DNA from: Solwaraspora sp. WMMA2065 | Lineage (GTDB): Bacteria > Actinomycetota > Actinomycetes > Mycobacteriales > Micromonosporaceae | Direction of reading: 5' to 3' | DNA length: 64,000 nt | NCBI RefSeq assembly: GCF_030345075.1 | Contig: NZ_CP128361.1 | Coordinates: forward strand, 1,240,001 to 1,304,000 | Shown: positions 54,766 to 62,598 of the stretch, one piece after another | How positions within the stretch are numbered: the stretch's first letter is position 1 | Layout: every line of letters begins with the position of its first letter | Notes under the pieces: model-generated | What the model saw: the letters and a program-made list of their open reading frames with translations, nothing else | Told to the model about the DNA's origin: nothing | The model's database searches: none | Position numbers and translations under genes: made by a program

Positions 54766-55550
54766 GCGCCCGCCGCCGCGCCCAGCCCGATCAGCCAGGT
54801 AAGGGCGGCGCCGACGTCGTTGACCGTCGGCACGGGTGGCGCGGCGGCCCGGTCGACCATCAGCACCGGGAGTCCGAGCTCGCGCGCGGCGACCAGTTTG
54901 GCGGACGTCTCGTCGCCGCCGCTGTCCTTGGTCACCAGCACGTCGATGGCGTGCGCGCGCATCAGCGCCCGCTCGCCGTCCACGGTGTACGGGCCGCGGT
55001 CGAGCAGCAGCACCCGGTCGGCGGGCAGCGGCGGCTGCGGTGGGTCCACCGTACGGATCAGGAAGAAGATCCCGGCCAGCGGCGCGAAAGCGGCCAGACT
55101 CTGCCGACCGGTGGTGAGCATCGCCCGGGTGCCCAACCGGGGCAGGGCGGCGGCGGCCGCGCCCAGGTCCGGCACCCGGTGCCAGACGTCGCCCGCACCG
55201 GCGACCCAGCCGGGCCGGCGCAGCACCAGCAGCGGCGTACCGGCCAGCGCGCAGGCCCGCACCGCCGAGGCGGAGATCCGGGTGGCGAACGGGTGGGTGG
55301 CGTCGACCACCGCGCCGATGCGCTCGTCCCGCAGCCAGCTAGCCAGCCCGTCCGGTCCGCCGAAACCACCGACGCGGGTCTCGCCGTGCGGCAGCCGGGG
55401 CCGGGCCACCCGGCCGGCAAGCGAGGTGACCACCCGCGCCGCCGGGTCGGCCGCCAACGCGGCGGCGAGCTGACGAGCCTGGGCGGTGCCGCCGAGAATG
55501 AGCACCCGTGGTCCGCCGTCCGGGCTGGGGCCGGTGCGGTCACCGGTCAT
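54753..55550 (-). CDS. cobK: Precorrin-6A reductase
   Basis: 265 residues, CobK/CbiJ. VLILGGTAQARQLAAALAAD is the NADPH-binding start; DATHPFATRISASAVRACAL, LTTGRQSLAAFAPLAG and VTKDSGGDETSAKLVAAREL are diagnostic. ATG 55550 lies only 3 nt from the IS110 left end. The longer open frame to 55589 is IS sequence and is not part of the native gene. Before the insertion its ATG most likely overlapped the cobM stop (see mobile element). It may now be separated from the cobL-cobM promoter. Confidence 0.94.
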   Translation of the reverse strand: MTGDRTGPSPDGGPRVLILGGTAQARQLAAALAADPAARVVTSLAGRVARPRLPHGETRVGGFGGPDGLASWLRDERIGAVVDATHPFATRISASAVRACALAGTPLLVLRRPGWVAGAGDVWHRVPDLGAAAAALPRLGTRAMLTTGRQSLAAFAPLAGIFFLIRTVDPPQPPLPADRVLLLDRGPYTVDGERALMRAHAIDVLVTKDSGGDETSAKLVAARELGLPVLMVDRAAAPPVPTVNDVGAALTWLIGLGAAAGAQPG

Positions 55551-55553
55551 CGG

Positions 55554-55806
55554 ATTCCTAATGAGTTCTGGGAGTGAGCCATCCGGCAAACTCCTGGTGG
55601 GTAGGTAGCCGCCAGCCGGTGAGCACTCCGGGTTCCTGGACGTCGAGTCCTGACGAAAGATCGTGCCCCGGCTGGTCGGTGTGGAGAGTTGATCGCTGAT
55701 GGGATGTCGTGCCCGCCCGGTCGCGGCGTGAGCACTGCTTCATTAGGTCGCTGATGGTTCTCCTCCTGGCTACCAGCGGTGATCGACTCAATAGGCGGGA
55801 GAGACG
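55554..55806 (+). ncRNA. Candidate bridge RNA region of the IS110 element
   Basis: IS110-group elements carry their bridge RNA in a long non-coding left end before the transposase; it base-pairs with target and donor DNA through two loops. This 253-nt segment has the expected size and place, lacks coding potential, and holds inverted segments that could form stem-loops (for example around 55640-55740). I did not fold it and cannot mark the guide loops. Confidence 0.5.
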
Positions 55807-57039
55807 TTGCTGTTCATAGGAGATGACTGGGCGGAGGACCACCACGACGTCGAGCTCATGGACGCCTCCGGCCGCAGGCTGGCCAAGGCGAGGCTGCCCG
55901 AGGGCATCGCCGGCATCACCAGGCTCCACGCGATGATCGGCACGGCGCTCGGCGACGACATCGACGCCGACGCTGCTGCTGCTCAGGTGAAGATCGGTAT
56001 CGAGACCGATCGGGGCCCGTGGGTGCAGGCGCTGGTCGCCGCCGGGTACACGGTGTACCCGGTCAACCCGTTGCAGGCGGCCCGCTACCGGGAACGTCTG
56101 GCGGTGTCCCGGGCCAAGAGCGACGCCGCCGACGCGCACATGCTGGCCGACATGGTGCGCACCGACTCGCACCAACTGAGCCCGATGGCCGGAGACTCGG
56201 CGGACGCCGAGGCGGTCAAGGTCGTCACCCGGATGCACAAGACGCTGATCTGGGAACGCACCCGTGCTGTGCAGCGGCTGCGGCACGCGCTGCGGGAGTA
56301 CTTCCCTGCGGCGTTGGAGGCGTTCGAGGACCTCGACGCCGCTGACACCCTGCAACTCCTCGCGAAGGCCCCTGATCCGGCCAGCGCCGCCCGGCTGAGT
56401 ATCAGCCAGATCAGCGCCGCTCTCAAACGGGCCCGGCGCCGTGACGTCGCGGCCAAGGCCGCGTCGATCCAGGCGGTGCTGCGTGCCGAGCACCTCGGCC
56501 AGCCGGCCGTGGTCACCACCGCCTACGCCGCGTCGGTGCGCGCCCTGGTCGCCCTGCTGGTCACTCTCAACGAGCAGGTCAAGGCCCTGCAAGGGCAGGT
56601 GGAGGACCATTTTGGCCGGCACCCGGACGCTGAGATCATCCTGTCCCAGCCCGGACTGGGTGCCGTCCTCGGCGCCCGGGTGCTCGCCGAGTTCGGTGAC
56701 GACCACGACCGCTACGCCACCGCGAAGGCCCGGAAGAACTACGCCGCGACCAGCCCGATCACCCGCGCGTCCGGGAAGAAGAGGACCGTCGCGGCCCGGT
56801 TCGTCCACAACGACCGGCTCATCGACGCCCTGATGACCCAGGCGTTCTCCGCGTTGAAGGCCTCGCCGGGTGCCCGCGCCTACTACGACCGGCGACGTGC
56901 CCGCGGCGCCAGCTACAACGCCGCGCTGCGCCAACTCGCCAACCGGCTCGTCGGCATCCTGCACGGATGCCTGAAGACCGGCACCGTCTACGACGAGGCG
57001 ACCGCGTGGTCGCATCACCTCAGCAAGGCTGCTGCTTGA
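55807..57039 (+). CDS. IS110-family transposase (DEDD recombinase)
   Basis: 410 residues. The N-terminal RuvC-like DEDD domain has LFIGDDWAEDHHDVELMD (first Asp), GIETDRGPWVQAL (Glu) and AVSRAKSDAADAHMLADMVR (Asp/Asp). The C-terminal transposase_20 domain has LSQPGLGAVLGARVLAEFGD, SPITRASGKKRTV, with the serine thought to act in strand exchange, and YYDRRRARGASYNAALRQLA. A TTG start at 55807 follows GGGAGAG. The frame is intact, so the element may still be active. Confidence 0.94.
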   Translation: MLFIGDDWAEDHHDVELMDASGRRLAKARLPEGIAGITRLHAMIGTALGDDIDADAAAAQVKIGIETDRGPWVQALVAAGYTVYPVNPLQAARYRERLAVSRAKSDAADAHMLADMVRTDSHQLSPMAGDSADAEAVKVVTRMHKTLIWERTRAVQRLRHALREYFPAALEAFEDLDAADTLQLLAKAPDPASAARLSISQISAALKRARRRDVAAKAASIQAVLRAEHLGQPAVVTTAYAASVRALVALLVTLNEQVKALQGQVEDHFGRHPDAEIILSQPGLGAVLGARVLAEFGDDHDRYATAKARKNYAATSPITRASGKKRTVAARFVHNDRLIDALMTQAFSALKASPGARAYYDRRRARGASYNAALRQLANRLVGILHGCLKTGTVYDEATAWSHHLSKAAA

Positions 57040-57100
57040 CATTCAAGCTCCTGGGATGTCTTTCGTGGATACTCCGGCCTTCTTCAGGCGGGGAGGATTG

Positions 57101-57844
57101 TCAATGCCGGCACCGGTCGGCGCTGTACAGATGGCTGTCGGGGAAATTTTCCGCGCCGAGCACCGCGCCGACGATGATCACTGCGGTACGCCGTACGCCG
57201 GCGGCGTGCACCTGGTCGGCGATGTCGGCCAGCGTGCCCCGCAGCGCCACCTCATCGGGCCGGCTGGCCCGGGCCACCACCGCCACCGGACAGTCCGCGC
57301 CATAGTGCGGTACCAGGTCGGCGACGACGGCGTCGATCCGTTGCACCGCCAGGTGCAGCACCAAGGTGGTCCGGCTGGCACCGAGGGCGGCCAGCTCCTC
57401 ACCGGGGGGCATCGGGGTCGACCGGTCCGATACCCGGGTCAGGATCACCGTCTGTCCGACCTCGGGGACGGTCAACTCCCGCCCGAGCGCGGCGGCTGCG
57501 GCGGCGAAGGCGGGCACGCCGGGCACGATCTGGTACGGCACCCCGGCGGCGTCCAACCGACGGATCTGCTCGGCGACGGCGCTGAACAGCGAGGGGTCGC
57601 CGGAGTGCAGCCGGGCGACGTCGTGCCCGGCGGCGTGCGCGTCGACCATCTCTGCGACGATCTCGTCCAGGGTCAGCCGGGCGGTGTCGACCAGCCGGGC
57701 CCCGGGCGGGCAGTGGGCGAGCAGCTCGGTCGGGACCAGACTGCCGGCGTACAGGCAGACCGGGCTGCTCGCGATGACCTCGCGGCCACGGATGGTGATC
57801 AGGTCGGCGGCACCGGGGCCGGCCCCGACGAAGTGGACGGTCAC
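57101..57844 (-). CDS. cobM: Precorrin-4 C11-methyltransferase
   Basis: 247 residues, tetrapyrrole methylase fold: VHFVGAGPGAADLITIRGRE, LHSGDPSLFSAVAEQIRRLD, VPGVPAFAAAAAALGRELT and GAENFPDSHLYSADR. GTG 57844 overlaps the cobL stop (GTGA). The last codon (His) and stop come from the IS110 right end: the native C-terminus was probably DRCR and is now DRCRH, so the enzyme should be intact. Confidence 0.95.
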   Translation of the reverse strand: MTVHFVGAGPGAADLITIRGREVIASSPVCLYAGSLVPTELLAHCPPGARLVDTARLTLDEIVAEMVDAHAAGHDVARLHSGDPSLFSAVAEQIRRLDAAGVPYQIVPGVPAFAAAAAALGRELTVPEVGQTVILTRVSDRSTPMPPGEELAALGASRTTLVLHLAVQRIDAVVADLVPHYGADCPVAVVARASRPDEVALRGTLADIADQVHAAGVRRTAVIIVGAVLGAENFPDSHLYSADRCRH

Positions 57845-59106
57845 CGGCGGTGCACCACCCACTGGGTGACCGGCATGGCCGGCCGCCAGCCGGTGAAGCC
57901 GCCGACCGGCGCTGCCCGACTGATCGCGATCCGGGTCAGGTCGCCGCCGTGGCGGGCATACCAGTCGGCGAGGAGCACCTCGGACTCCATGGTCACCGCG
58001 TTGGCCACCAGCCGGCCGCCGGGCCGCAGCGCCGACCAGGCGGCGTCCAGCAGCCCGGTGGTGGTGACCCCGCCGCCGACGAAGATCGCGTCCGGGGGGT
58101 CCAGGCCGACCAGTGCCTGCGGGGCCGCCGCGGCGACCACCGTGATGCCCGGTACGCCGAGCGTCTCCGCGTTCGCCGCGATCCGTTGAGCCCGCCGCGG
58201 GTCGTGCTCTACGGCGATGGCCCGGCACTGCGGGTGGGCGCGGGACCACTCGATGGCGATGCTGCCCGATCCGGCCCCGATGTCCCAGAGCAGCTGCCCG
58301 GGCAGGGGACCCAGCCGGGCCAGGGTGACCGCCCGGATCTCCCGTTTGGTCAGCTGGCCGTCGTGCTGGTAGACGTCGTCGGGCAGCCCCGGTATCCGGG
58401 GCAGCGGCGGGGTGTCCGGCTCGGCCCGGCACTGCACCGCGACGACGTTGAGCGGGTCGACGTCGAGGCCGCCCCAGTCCTGGGCGGTTGCCGTCCGCAG
58501 CCGTTCCCGGGCGCCGCCGAGTTGTTCCAGCAGGGTCAGCGGGCTGGGTCCGTAGCCCCGTGCGGTGAGCAGGTCGGCTACCTCACCCGGGGTGGCCGTG
58601 CCGGCGCTGAGCACCAGCAGCCGGCGCCCGGGGTGGACCAGGGGGTGCAGCAGCTGTACCGGGCGGCCGACGGCGCTGACCACGTCGACCTCTTCGACCG
58701 GCCAGCCGAGCCGGGCGCAGGCCAACGAGACCACCGACGGGTGAGGCACCGCCCGTACCCGCTCGGGGCCGAGCAGCCGGACCAGGGTGCCGCCGATGCC
58801 GTAGTGCATCGGGTCGCCACTGGCCAGCACAGCGAGGTGCTGCCCGCGGTGTTCGTCGAGCAGTCGGGGCAGGTGGGCGAGCAGCGGGGTGGGCCAGGTG
58901 CCGGTGGTCGCCGGCCGCTCGGGCGGTGGGATCAGCTCGATCTGCCGGCGGCTGCCCAACAGCGCGGTCGCGGCGCGCAGCGCCGACCGGCCGGCGCCGG
59001 ACAGCCCGTCCCATCCATCGGCGCCGATACCGATGACGGTGACCACAGCCGGTCCGGATCTGGGGGGCATCGTCCGACGGTAACGGTTCGCCGCGTCGCT
59101 CGACAT
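57841..59106 (-). CDS. cobL: Precorrin-6Y C5,15-methyltransferase (decarboxylating)
   Basis: 421 residues. The N-terminal CbiE domain has VTVIGIGADGWDGLSGAGR, VLASGDPMHYGIGGTLVRLL and VDVVSAVGRPVQLLHPLV; the C-terminal CbiT methyltransferase domain has LTKREIRAVTLARLG, LLWDIGAGSGSIAIEWSR and DAIFVGGGVTTTGLLD. The fused form is usual in the aerobic pathway. ATG 59106 was picked for its GGGGTGG Shine-Dalgarno; ATG 59070 is possible. It heads the leftward cobL-cobM-(IS)-cobK operon. Confidence 0.95.
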   Translation of the reverse strand: MSSDAANRYRRTMPPRSGPAVVTVIGIGADGWDGLSGAGRSALRAATALLGSRRQIELIPPPERPATTGTWPTPLLAHLPRLLDEHRGQHLAVLASGDPMHYGIGGTLVRLLGPERVRAVPHPSVVSLACARLGWPVEEVDVVSAVGRPVQLLHPLVHPGRRLLVLSAGTATPGEVADLLTARGYGPSPLTLLEQLGGARERLRTATAQDWGGLDVDPLNVVAVQCRAEPDTPPLPRIPGLPDDVYQHDGQLTKREIRAVTLARLGPLPGQLLWDIGAGSGSIAIEWSRAHPQCRAIAVEHDPRRAQRIAANAETLGVPGITVVAAAAPQALVGLDPPDAIFVGGGVTTTGLLDAAWSALRPGGRLVANAVTMESEVLLADWYARHGGDLTRIAISRAAPVGGFTGWRPAMPVTQWVVHRR

Positions 59107-59146
59107 GGCCACCCCGCCGGTGGTGATCCGCGTGACGCCGCCCGGA

Positions 59147-59554
59147 TCAGACGTTGCCGAGCCGACGGGTGACCGTGATGACGAGCACCACCCGATCCGG
59201 GTTGGGGCGTGGTACCCGGTACCGCAGGGCGTAGCGCTGCTCCGCATCCCGGACCGTTGGCGGATCGTCGTGCAGCCGGGCCAGGCCTTCCAGCGTCGAC
59301 CATCGCTTCCCGTCGACCTGGCAGACGGCCACCCGGGCCCCGGTCACGCCGGCGGCCCGCACGTGTGCGGCCTTGCGGGACCGGCCGGAGGTGATCACCC
59401 GGGCGACGCCGCCGTCCGGGTCGAAGGTCACTCCCACCGGAACCACGTGCGGGCTTGCGTCCGGGCGCAGCGTGGTCAGCGTGCACAGGTGCCGTTCGCG
59501 CCAGAAGTCGCGCAGCGCGTCGCTGACCTTCGGCCCGGAAGCAGATGTCGTCAC
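59147..59554 (-). CDS. PPOX-class (F420-type) oxidoreductase, pyridoxamine-phosphate-oxidase fold
   Basis: 135 residues, split-barrel flavin/F420-binding fold: RDFWRERHLCTLTTLRPDAS, HVVPVGVTFDPDGGVARVIT, SRKAAHVRAAGVTGARVAVC and RWSTLEGLARLHDDP. PPOX proteins with this length in actinomycetes often use F420 rather than FMN. GTG 59554 starts at the domain. It lies just upstream of cobL on the same strand, 40 nt away, so it may be the first gene of that transcript; an F420 role in corrin chemistry is speculation. Confidence 0.87.
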   Translation of the reverse strand: MTTSASGPKVSDALRDFWRERHLCTLTTLRPDASPHVVPVGVTFDPDGGVARVITSGRSRKAAHVRAAGVTGARVAVCQVDGKRWSTLEGLARLHDDPPTVRDAEQRYALRYRVPRPNPDRVVLVITVTRRLGNV

Positions 59555-60134
59555 CCGTCGTATTCTGGCACCGTGGGCGCCGGGCGGCGGTCCCGACGCG
59601 CCCGTGTGGGGCTGGCCGGCCGGTCCCGGTGCGGTCGGTGCCGAATCGGCTGCGTTGAGTCGTGGCTCAGCAATGGGGTGCCGTGCTGGCCGTCGAACCA
59701 AGCAATTGCTAGTCCGCTACAGCGCGTCCAGCAATCGTTCTCGCAGGGTGCGCGAGTAGTGTGTCTCGGCGGGGCGGCGCGCCTTAACGTCGGTCTCCCG
59801 CAAGAGTCGGCTGCGTCGCCCCACCTTCGAAATCGGCCATCGGCGGCGGCCCGGTGGGTGCCCGTCCCGGTGCTGTCGACCCCGCCCCGTCGACGCGGTG
59901 CCCGTCGGTCTAACGATCTGTAGACCCGGTTGAACCGTCCCCGTCGGACCGCCGTATGCATGGTCGAGACACCGGCGGAGACCGCCGACGCCTCACCGAA
60001 CATCCTCCGACAGTGTCTGGCGGCCCCACGCTCGGGGCGTCGCCGGACACGGGCCGTGCGGCCCACCGGGATGCCGTCGATCGAGCGGCGCGGCTACCGG
60101 CAACTGTCCCCAGAAGGGTTAGGTTGTCAGTCCC
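59555..60134. other. Gap without a supported gene
   Basis: 580 nt. No full-length gene is supported. On the minus strand near 59720-59820 one frame reads LLRETDVKARRPAETHYSRT followed by LRERLLDAL and a stop, which looks like the C-terminal end of a degraded or very short gene, without a convincing start. The rest shows only shadow frames. It should contain the promoters of the leftward PPOX-cobL operon and the rightward secreted protein. Confidence 0.4.
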
Positions 60135-60590
60135 ATGTACTCGCGTTCTCCCCGGCGGAGGGTCGACCACCCGGTCGGTCCCTCGCCGTTGAACTCCCGG
60201 CGGTGGAAGGTGGCCGGCACGGTCGGCTTGGCGGCTGTGATCATGGGGGCCGGTCTCGGTCTCGCGGCGGCGGACACCTCTGCCGCCAACGATGTCGGGG
60301 TGATCGTCTGTCCGAGCGTGGTGGACCGGTTGCCGGCGGTGCCGGCGGCGGCGCAGGCCGAGGTGGACCGGAATCTGCAGGCGCTGGAGACGCAGCTTGC
60401 CGAGGCCAACGCGCGGTTGGTGAGCAGTCAGGGTCAGGGTGGTCCCAACTTCGTGGACAACGCGATTCTTGGTCCGTTGGCGAGTAAGCGGGCGGCGGCG
60501 ATCGAGCGGATCGCGATCTCGATCGGTCGGCAGGGGCAGCACCCGGCCGGTCTGGACCAGCTCGCCACCTGTGAGCTGCGGGAGGACTGA
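60135..60590 (+). CDS. Small secreted helical protein of unknown function
   Basis: 151 residues. A basic N-terminus is followed by VAGTVGLAAVIMGAGLGLAAA (~26-46) as signal or anchor, then a mature helical region (~70-145) with two cysteines, CPSVVDRLPAV and LATCELRED, at its ends. It has the architecture of the N-terminal half of the RlpA-like protein at 38710 (Cys, helices, Cys). ATG 60135 has AGAAGGG upstream. A strong terminator follows. No recognised family. Confidence 0.7.
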   Translation: MYSRSPRRRVDHPVGPSPLNSRRWKVAGTVGLAAVIMGAGLGLAAADTSAANDVGVIVCPSVVDRLPAVPAAAQAEVDRNLQALETQLAEANARLVSSQGQGGPNFVDNAILGPLASKRAAAIERIAISIGRQGQHPAGLDQLATCELRED

Positions 60591-60634
60591 CTCCGGCCGA
60601 CACAGACAGGTTCCCGCCGCTCACCCGGGAACCC

Positions 60635-60674
60635 GCCCCTCCGGCGCCGCCCTCCTCGCGGTCGCCGGAGGGGC
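60635..60674 (+). terminator. Intrinsic terminator after the secreted-protein gene
   Basis: Perfect 12-nt arms GCCCCTCCGGCG (60635-60646) and its complement (60663-60674) with a 16-nt loop are followed by ATCTTAATTT, a rare U-rich run for this genome. It lies 45 nt past the stop codon. Confidence 0.85.
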
Positions 60675-60996
60675 ATCTTAATTTCGGCTTAGAATCTATT
60701 GTGATCATACGGTGACTTTGTGTGTCGTCAGGTACGTTTTTGCACGTGGATTGAGTGGTAGGTAGCGGGATGATTCCGGCAGCCTGGTGACCTGACAATC
60801 AAATCCGCGTGCCGTTCATCCGTCGACGCCTCAACTACGTAGATGCTGAGGGACGGCACTGGAGCGGGCGAAACGACCGGGAAGCGGTACGGTTTCTCCG
60901 GCGCCAAGCCAAGGGCAGGGCACTCGCGGTGGACCGGGCGGATCGGTCCGGCCGGTGCGGGTGTGTGGATGGCACCGAGTGGAGATCGAGGAGCAG
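60675..60996. other. AT-richer intergenic region, promoter of the cytochrome b operon
   Basis: 322 nt between the terminator and the cytochrome b-like gene. The first ~110 nt are clearly AT-rich for this genome (around 60675-60790) and probably hold the promoter. The rest has no supported gene. I could not settle on one -35/-10 pair. Confidence 0.45.
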
Positions 60997-62598
60997 ATGG
61001 CGCGGACGAACCAGAACCAGCGACCCGCCGGCCCCAGGGCAGAACTCTCCGGCGGGCGACAGCCGTCCCGCCTTTCGGTCCTGATTCTCTCGGCGTCGGT
61101 GCTGGCGGCCTTCTGGGCCCTGGCGATGCTCACGTCGGCAGGCCGGGTCGGGTACGTCTACGCGTTCTTCTTCCTGGATTTCTTCGGTGGCGTCTTCGCC
61201 CTGGTCGCGCTCAGCATCACGGTGATGGTCGGTCTGCTGGCGACCGACCGGATCGTGCTGCTGCCCCGGCACCGGGTGCTGCTGCAGTCGGCGCACCGCA
61301 CCACCGGGATCATGGCGATCACCTTCCTGGTGCTGCACGTCATCACGCAGATCACCACCGGTGCGGTCTCCGCTGTCGGGGCGTTCATCCCGTTCCTCGG
61401 CGGCGGTCAGGCGATCTACGTGGGTATGGGCACCCTCGCGGCGTACCTCATGTTCGCCATTATGTGGACCGGTCTGGCGCGGGCCCGGTGGGTCGGTGTG
61501 GGCCCGCCGTGGCTGTGGCGAGCGCTGCACAGCGGCGCCTACGTCGCATGGCCGATCGGGATCACGCACGGACTCGGCACCGGCCGACCTCCGGCGACCT
61601 GGGTGACGCTCAGCTACGTGATCTGCGTCGTGCTGGTGGTGATCGCTCTACTGGTCCGGTTCGCCACCGGCGTGGGCAAGAAGAAGCCGTTCGTGTCGCA
61701 GGCCACCGGCACCTCGATGAAGCCGGTCGGCAGGATGGCCGACGACTCCCGGTCCGGATCCGGATCGTCGCGCCGCCGGGGCAGCCGGGACGACGGGATC
61801 AGCCTGGAACCGGCGACCGCCCGCTTCGGGTCGTTCGGCGACAGTGGTGTGGACATGATCGATTCATGGGCGCCGGCCGGTGCCGGGCGCGGCACGTCCA
61901 CCCGGTCCGCCGACCGGTACCGGGTACCCGAGGTGGGACGACCCGCACCGCGGTCGCGTCCGGCCGCGACCGAGGACTCCCGGGAGTACCGCCGGTCCGA
62001 CTCCGGCCGCGGTCGCTACGCCGAGGAGGAGACTGGCCGGGGCCGGTACGCCGAGGACGACACCGGCCGGGGCCGGTACGCCGAGGACGACACCGGCGCA
62101 CGCCGGCGCTACACCGAGGAGCCGGACCAGCGGCGCTACGCCGAGCCGGCCGGCGGCCGGCGGCGCCAGGTCGCCGACGACGGTGGTTACGAGCCTCGCG
62201 AGTCACGGCGTTCGGTGGCGGAGACCATCGGCTCCCGGGGCCGCTACGCTGATGACCGTCCGGTCTCGGGCACCGGTGCCCGTAGCCGGTTCGCCGACGA
62301 CCGTCCGGTTTCCGGGGCCGGCCCGCGCGGCCGGTTCGACGACCGTCCGGTCTCCGCCGAGCCGGCCCGCGGTCGGGCGTCGCGCTACCGGGCCGACCCC
62401 GATCCGGCACCGGTGGACCGGGAGCTGGATGACTACCTGCCGGCCGACGACACCCCGACGCTGGTCGATCTGGCCTCCCGGCGGGCCCAGCGGGCGGCTG
62501 CGGCGGAGTCCGCGGGCAGCCGGCGGTCCCGGCGACGTCGGGACGCGGAGGATTCCGACGACGAGTACTGGACGCAGCTTCGAGGAGAGGCGAATTGA
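60997..62598 (+). CDS. Cytochrome b-like/ferric-reductase-type membrane protein with long charged tail
   Basis: 533 residues. Six transmembrane helices lie in residues ~30-230. Two pairs of haem-ligand histidines, each ~14 residues apart, are visible: SAHRTTGIMAITFLVLHVI and ALHSGAYVAWPIGITHGL, the pattern of bis-His cytochrome b or ferric-reductase-like proteins. The cytoplasmic tail (~240-533) is disordered, rich in Arg, Asp, Gly and Tyr, with GRGRYAEDDT and DDRPVSG repeats. ATG 60997 follows GAGGAG. The stop overlaps the NuoF-like gene (TTGA), so the pair forms one electron-transfer unit. Confidence 0.82.
   Translation: MARTNQNQRPAGPRAELSGGRQPSRLSVLILSASVLAAFWALAMLTSAGRVGYVYAFFFLDFFGGVFALVALSITVMVGLLATDRIVLLPRHRVLLQSAHRTTGIMAITFLVLHVITQITTGAVSAVGAFIPFLGGGQAIYVGMGTLAAYLMFAIMWTGLARARWVGVGPPWLWRALHSGAYVAWPIGITHGLGTGRPPATWVTLSYVICVVLVVIALLVRFATGVGKKKPFVSQATGTSMKPVGRMADDSRSGSGSSRRRGSRDDGISLEPATARFGSFGDSGVDMIDSWAPAGAGRGTSTRSADRYRVPEVGRPAPRSRPAATEDSREYRRSDSGRGRYAEEETGRGRYAEDDTGRGRYAEDDTGARRRYTEEPDQRRYAEPAGGRRRQVADDGGYEPRESRRSVAETIGSRGRYADDRPVSGTGARSRFADDRPVSGAGPRGRFDDRPVSAEPARGRASRYRADPDPAPVDRELDDYLPADDTPTLVDLASRRAQRAAAAESAGSRRSRRRRDAEDSDDEYWTQLRGEAN
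62041..62100 (+). repeat. 30-nt tandem repeat in the cytochrome b tail
   Basis: Two adjacent 30-nt units (62041-62070 and 62071-62100) are identical over their first 27 nt and encode RYAEDDTGRG-type decapeptides; a degenerate third copy lies just upstream. Copy number can vary in frame. Confidence 0.85.

Larger units (their letters stand above)
55554..57107 (+). mobile_element. IS110-family insertion sequence at the cobM/cobK junction
   Basis: The element consists of a ~253-nt 5' non-coding segment, a 410-codon transposase gene and a ~68-nt 3' segment, with no terminal inverted repeats. CGG flanks it on both sides (55551-55553 and 57108-57110). Joining the flanks on one CGG gives GGTCATCGGCACCGG, which restores a cobM reading frame ending Cys-Arg-stop with an ATGA overlap to cobK, like the other junctions of this locus. 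I therefore place the ends at 55554 and 57107, to within a few bases. No second copy is in the window. Confidence 0.8.

Noticed and set aside
55558-57042. 494-codon minus-strand frame opposite the transposase
   Set aside because: Antisense of the IS110 transposase; Arg/Gly/Val-rich, no recognisable domain.
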